Of a stretch of 64,000 nt of DNA, positions 61,392-64,000 are shown one piece after another. How positions within the stretch are numbered: the first letter of the stretch is position 1; the number at the start of each line of letters is the position of its first letter. Both the position numbers and the translations under genes were made by a program. Source of the stretch: JABDIP01 sp965237625 (GTDB lineage Bacteria; Pseudomonadota; Alphaproteobacteria; DSM-16000; Inquilinaceae); contig CBDEGD010000048.1 in assembly GCA_965237625.1 (NCBI GenBank), positions 1 to 64,000 on the forward strand. The letters run 5' to 3'. A model generated the notes under the pieces. That model did not search any database and was not told the DNA's origin. It saw nothing but the letters and a program-made list of their open reading frames with translations.

Positions 61392-61477
61392 CCGTCATCG
61401 CGAGCCGTAGGCGAAGCGATCAAGAGTGGCCCAGTCTGGGCTGGATTGCCACGCCGCTGCACTCCTCGCAGTGACGG
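61392..61477. repeat. Intergenic palindromic repeat
   Basis: CCGTCATCGCGAG at the left and CTCGCAGTGACGG at the right are near-perfect inverted ends (11 of 13). GGCGAAGCGATC and GGATTGCC lie inside. The 'GTCAT(T/C)GCGAG...GCGAAGC.ATC' pattern is a widespread scattered repeat of bacterial genomes. It sits inside the operon between the DMFase small-subunit-like and creatininase genes. Confidence 0.75.
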
Positions 61478-61507
61478 AAAAAGGCCGGGAGAGTTGCTGG
61501 TCGGCCA

Positions 61508-61813
61508 TCAGTTCAATTCTTCGCCGGTCAACTCGCGCCAGCGTTGGCGAAAGACCGCCCATTCGGCCTCGGCCAGATCGGTGAACAGGGTGTCGTCGAC
61601 CGGGGTCGGCGGGGTTCCGCGCCGACCGCTCATGCGGGCGAGCTGCCATTCGGCGAAAGGCTTGGTGCAGATCAGACAGTATTTGCCGGCGGTCGGCGAG
61701 CCGCGCATGACGTTGAGCACGCGCTGGAGGTTGGGGCTGTGCGGCCCGGACGGGTTCTGGCGGAACTCATCCACCCATTGCCGGTCCTCGGCGGTGATCC
61801 GGTAGCGGTTCAT
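61508..61813 (-). CDS. N,N-dimethylformamidase small-subunit-like protein
   Basis: 101 residues. The segment PHSPNLQRVLNVMRGSPTAGKY is followed by KPFAEWQLARM and DLAEAEWAVFRQRW. This matches the order I recall for the DMFase small subunit (HSP-LQRV-N--R--P--GKY, then an AE--VF--R helix). It would pair with the large subunit encoded two genes downstream. The ATG (61813) overlaps the stop of the short mtnA-like gene as ATGA, so translation is coupled. The insertion of the creatininase gene between the small and large subunits differs from the adjacent arrangement I would expect. The family call is from memory. Confidence 0.72.
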   Translation of the reverse strand: MNRYRITAEDRQWVDEFRQNPSGPHSPNLQRVLNVMRGSPTAGKYCLICTKPFAEWQLARMSGRRGTPPTPVDDTLFTDLAEAEWAVFRQRWRELTGEELN

Positions 61814-62037
61814 GAGCGGCCGGCGCGTTCCGGGAAAAGGGCGGCGAGCCCGGACCGGGACGCCTCGGCGACGCCGCGCTCGGTGATCAGGCCGGTGACC
61901 AGCCGGGCCGGGCTGCTGTCGCGGGTGATGGTCGAGGGCTCGGCGACATAGAACGGCACGTCGTCGTCGCAGATTGCCGCCGGCCAGCCATCCTCTCTCG
62001 CACACATTGCGCGATACGGAATTCCGTCGATTTTCAT
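61810..62037 (-). pseudogene. Drastically shortened mtnA relic
   Basis: 75 codons. The start MKIDGIPYRAM...EDGWPAAI matches the N-terminus expected of methylthioribose-1-phosphate isomerase. It then jumps to DDDVPFYVAEPSTI and on to SPARLVTGLITERGVAEASRSGLAALFPE, the near-C-terminal blocks of the mtnA gene at 63408. At least two internal stretches are missing, the first about 250 residues including the catalytic region, so no isomerase can be made. The C-terminal part is close to identical in DNA to the neighbouring mtnA, so the duplication is recent or kept alike by conversion. The frame is open and ends in an ATGA overlap with the DMFase small-subunit-like gene. Confidence 0.8.
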
Positions 62038-62163
62038 GGCAGCCCGCTTTGCCGTTATTGCGCGGAATCGTGCGGGCACGACGCGGCGGCGTCAAGCGGT
62101 ACCGGGTGGCACAAGACGCGCGACGATCCCGGTGTTGTCGACCGCAGAACGGTCGGAGAGTGA

Positions 62164-62787
62164 CTATCGGCCCGGAATCTGCAACAGCGCGCGACGCAAT
62201 TCGACGCCGTCGCCGAACCGCTGCTCGAATTCGCCCGAGGCTTTTCGGTAGTCGTCGAGCACCTCGACCGAGGTCACCTCGTTAAAGTCGTCGCGGGCCA
62301 GGCGCAACGTTCCGACATAGATCGCCCGGTCCCTGCGGCGCATGTCGACGTGCATCGGGCTGGGCAGCAGGATCCGTCGTTCGATGAAGCCGCGCATGCT
62401 GGTGGTGATCTGGCCGTCGACCAGATAGGGCAGGGACCGCGGAACCGTGAAGAAATAGAGTCCTTCCAGCTCCGGGTTGATCGCGAAACCGAATGCCGAT
62501 CGTTCGGCCCACGGATCGTCGGCGGCCCACAGCACCGCCCGGTTCTCCACCGAGGCTGAGGCGTTGAAGAGATCGTTGGGCATGTCGACGTCCCGCTCGT
62601 TCGCGTTGAGCGGCGGGACGATCTCGATAGCGCCGACGATTAGCACCGAGTCAGCGTCGACATCGGCCATTGATGTCGCCTCCGGCTTTGGCAGGCCGCA
62701 GGCGCCAAGGGCGGTGACGAGGATGCCGAGCAGCGCTGCCTTCGAGATGGCGCCGCCGAGGGCGGGCATTCGTGACAACAAGCCCAT
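62164..62787 (-). CDS. Putative lipoprotein
   Basis: 207 residues with a type II signal sequence (LLGILVTALGACGLPKPE; lipobox ending at Cys), hence attached to the inner or outer membrane facing the periplasm. The mature part contains DSVLIVGAIEIVPPLNANER, FTVPRSLPYLVDGQI and RAIYVGTLRLARDDFNEV, beta-rich segments that I cannot assign to a named family. The gene begins 3 bp after the stop of the next lipoprotein gene on the same strand. The two products share phrases such as DRPSVYFMGSHRYV against DRAIYVGTLRL and may be distant relatives acting as a pair. Confidence 0.8.
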   Translation of the reverse strand: MGLLSRMPALGGAISKAALLGILVTALGACGLPKPEATSMADVDADSVLIVGAIEIVPPLNANERDVDMPNDLFNASASVENRAVLWAADDPWAERSAFGFAINPELEGLYFFTVPRSLPYLVDGQITTSMRGFIERRILLPSPMHVDMRRRDRAIYVGTLRLARDDFNEVTSVEVLDDYRKASGEFEQRFGDGVELRRALLQIPGR

Positions 62788-62790
62788 GGC

Positions 62791-63342
62791 TCAGCTCAGT
62801 TCCGCCAGGCGCCTGCGGACCATGCCGATTTGGTGGGTATAATCGGAATTCTCCGACTCCAGATGCTCCAGCACCCAGATCAGGATCTCACGTTCGCTCG
62901 GTCCGTCCCGGTTCGGCTCGATTTCGAACTTCCCTGCTTCGAAGAATCCGGTATCGACATCGACATAGCGGTGTGAACCCATGAAATAGACGCTTGGCCG
63001 GTCGATCCGGATCGCCGATTCATTGCGGCCGCTGCCGCCGAAGTCGAATGTGTAATGGGCCTGCCTGAGAAAAGAGTAGCCGCCGAATCTGTCGATCTGG
63101 TATGGGCCCGGCGTGACTCCGAGGTGGTAGAACATGCCGTCGTCGATATACGGGTTGTAGCCGCTCTCCGACCCGCCGTAGTTCATGATGTAAATCCAAT
63201 CGAGCGACGAAGGCGCGTCCTCGGTATCCAAATAGCCATAGACTAGAGACCGTGACGTATCGGCCCGGTCGACCGGGGTCCCGGTGGCGCAAGCGCCGAG
63301 CAGGGCGAGGGCGGCGAGGGGGGCGAACAGCCGTTCGAACAT
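62791..63342 (-). CDS. Putative lipoprotein, partner of the 62164 gene
   Basis: 183 residues with a lipoprotein signal (LFAPLAALALLGACATGTPV). The mature domain is beta-rich (RSLVYGYLDTEDAPSSLDWIYI, YHLGVTPGPYQIDRFGGYSF, AIRIDRPSVYFMGSHRYVDV) and ends in a helical, charged region (SEREILIWVLEHLESENSDY). This reads like small cell-envelope proteins with a carboxypeptidase-regulatory-like sandwich, but I do not recognise a family. It lies 65 bp after mtnA and 3 bp before the second lipoprotein gene, so the pair is one transcription unit. Confidence 0.8.
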   Translation of the reverse strand: MFERLFAPLAALALLGACATGTPVDRADTSRSLVYGYLDTEDAPSSLDWIYIMNYGGSESGYNPYIDDGMFYHLGVTPGPYQIDRFGGYSFLRQAHYTFDFGGSGRNESAIRIDRPSVYFMGSHRYVDVDTGFFEAGKFEIEPNRDGPSEREILIWVLEHLESENSDYTHQIGMVRRRLAELS

Positions 63343-63407
63343 CGAATTGGCCTCCGGGCAGGAAAATTGAGTCGCCGGACGGTAATTTCGCGTGCCTTTA
63401 AATATGG

Positions 63408-64000
63408 TTAATCGCGCAGAGGCTGTGCAGGCGTTTGGTCTTCAACGAGTTCCGGGAACAGCCGTGCCAGCCCGGCCCGGGACGCCTCGGCGACGCCACG
63501 CTCGGTGATCAGGCCGGTGACCAGCCGGGCCGGCGTTACGTCGAAGGCGTAGTTGGCGACCGGGCTGCCGTCGGGCGTGATGGTCACGGTGGTGACATCG
63601 CCGGCATCGGTGCGGCCGCTGATCTGGGAGACCTCGTCGCCGCTGCGCTGCTCGATGGGGATCTCGGCGACACCGTCGGACAGGGTCCAGTCGATGGTGG
63701 TGGAGGGCAGGGCGACGTAGAACGGCACGTCGTTGTCGTGCGCCGCCAACGCCTTCAGATAGGTGCCGATCTTGTTGGCCACGTCACCGGTCGCCGTTGT
63801 CCGGTCGGTGCCGACGATGCATAGATCGACCATGCCGTGTTGCATCAGATGGCCGCCCACATTGTCGGCGATCACCGCATGGCTGACGCCGTGATGGCCC
63901 AACTCATAAGCGGTCAGCGCCGCACCCTGGTTGCGCGGCCTTGTCTCGTCGACCCAGACATGGATCGGCAGGCCGGCATTGAAGGCCTTGTAGACCGGCG
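63408..64000 (-). CDS. mtnA: S-methyl-5-thioribose-1-phosphate isomerase, 5' part beyond window
   Basis: The C-terminal ~196 residues are present. Family blocks are VWVDETRPRNQGAALTAYEL, IADNVGGHLMQHG, the catalytic/cofactor region VGTDRTTATGDVANKIGTY with the conserved Asp, DVPFYVALPSTTID, and the end PARLVTGLITERGVAEASRAGL. MtnA isomerises methylthioribose-1-phosphate to methylthioribulose-1-phosphate in methionine salvage, the step after MtnK (52108). The start lies off the window. The shortened relic at 61810 derives from this gene or a near copy. Confidence 0.95.
   Translation of the reverse strand, partial: PVYKAFNAGLPIHVWVDETRPRNQGAALTAYELGHHGVSHAVIADNVGGHLMQHGMVDLCIVGTDRTTATGDVANKIGTYLKALAAHDNDVPFYVALPSTTIDWTLSDGVAEIPIEQRSGDEVSQISGRTDAGDVTTVTITPDGSPVANYAFDVTPARLVTGLITERGVAEASRAGLARLFPELVEDQTPAQPLRD

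Overview
The window is GC-rich chromosomal DNA with densely packed genes on both strands. It most resembles an alphaproteobacterium of the Rhodospirillales/Rhizobiales type. That placement is an inference from gene content: CUT1 sugar ABC operons, a DhaK/DhaL pair, BtpA, DUF1761, an RND pump, MtnK/MtnA and several hybrid two-component proteins. There is no rRNA and no ribosomal protein cluster to confirm it. One tRNA gene, tRNA-Arg(CCT), is present.

1-14 kb: a DUF2868 gene cut by the window edge, a secreted YHYH protein, an Lrp/AsnC regulator, a small membrane protein overlapping a class II glutamine amidotransferase, and a DUF2914 protein. Then comes a minus-strand alpha-galactoside operon (binding protein, two permeases, GH36 alpha-galactosidase) with LacI-type operators upstream but no ATPase of its own. 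Enoyl-CoA hydratase, an SDR, a soluble histidine kinase, a lipase and a small HELVH protein follow.

14-17.4 kb: tRNA-Arg and, beside it, a visibly AT-richer three-gene unit ending in a RES/Xre-type toxin-antitoxin pair, probably acquired. 17.4-25 kb: an RND efflux pump with its adaptor, an acyl-CoA dehydrogenase, an APH-like kinase and a secreted orphan.

25-37 kb is the most unusual part. It holds a kinase-less sensor, three consecutive secreted proteins that each look like tandem PilJ domains, a protein made only of two receiver domains, a membrane histidine kinase with a long Ala-rich tail, and a triple-receiver hybrid kinase whose phosphoacceptor His is Arg. Between them lie a truncated IS1595-type transposase and two copies of a 132-bp palindromic repeat in opposite orientation, flanking about 4.6 kb. 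I read this as a duplicated signalling cassette with one intact His kinase, five receivers and no DNA-binding output.

37-43 kb: a TPR/winged-helix regulator divergent from a small ORF, a Tat-exported metallo-beta-lactamase-fold protein, a COG0523 GTPase and a secreted DUF1134-like protein. A perfect 20-bp palindrome lies in the divergent promoter region, and a decayed second copy of the COG0523 C-terminal domain lies downstream. 43-51.4 kb: a minus-strand polyol/triose operon (two permeases, two ATPases, Tat-exported binding protein, DhaK, DhaL) interrupted by a nested palindromic element.

51.5-64 kb: RidA-like protein, MtnK, an SGNH protein, BtpA, a zinc-ribbon protein and a TPR gene broken by a nonsense codon and a frameshift inside 126-bp tandem repeats. 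The last block is a minus-strand set with MtnA (cut by the window edge), two lipoproteins, a drastically shortened mtnA relic overlapping the start of a DMFase small-subunit-like gene, a creatininase-family hydrolase and a DMFase large-subunit-like protein.
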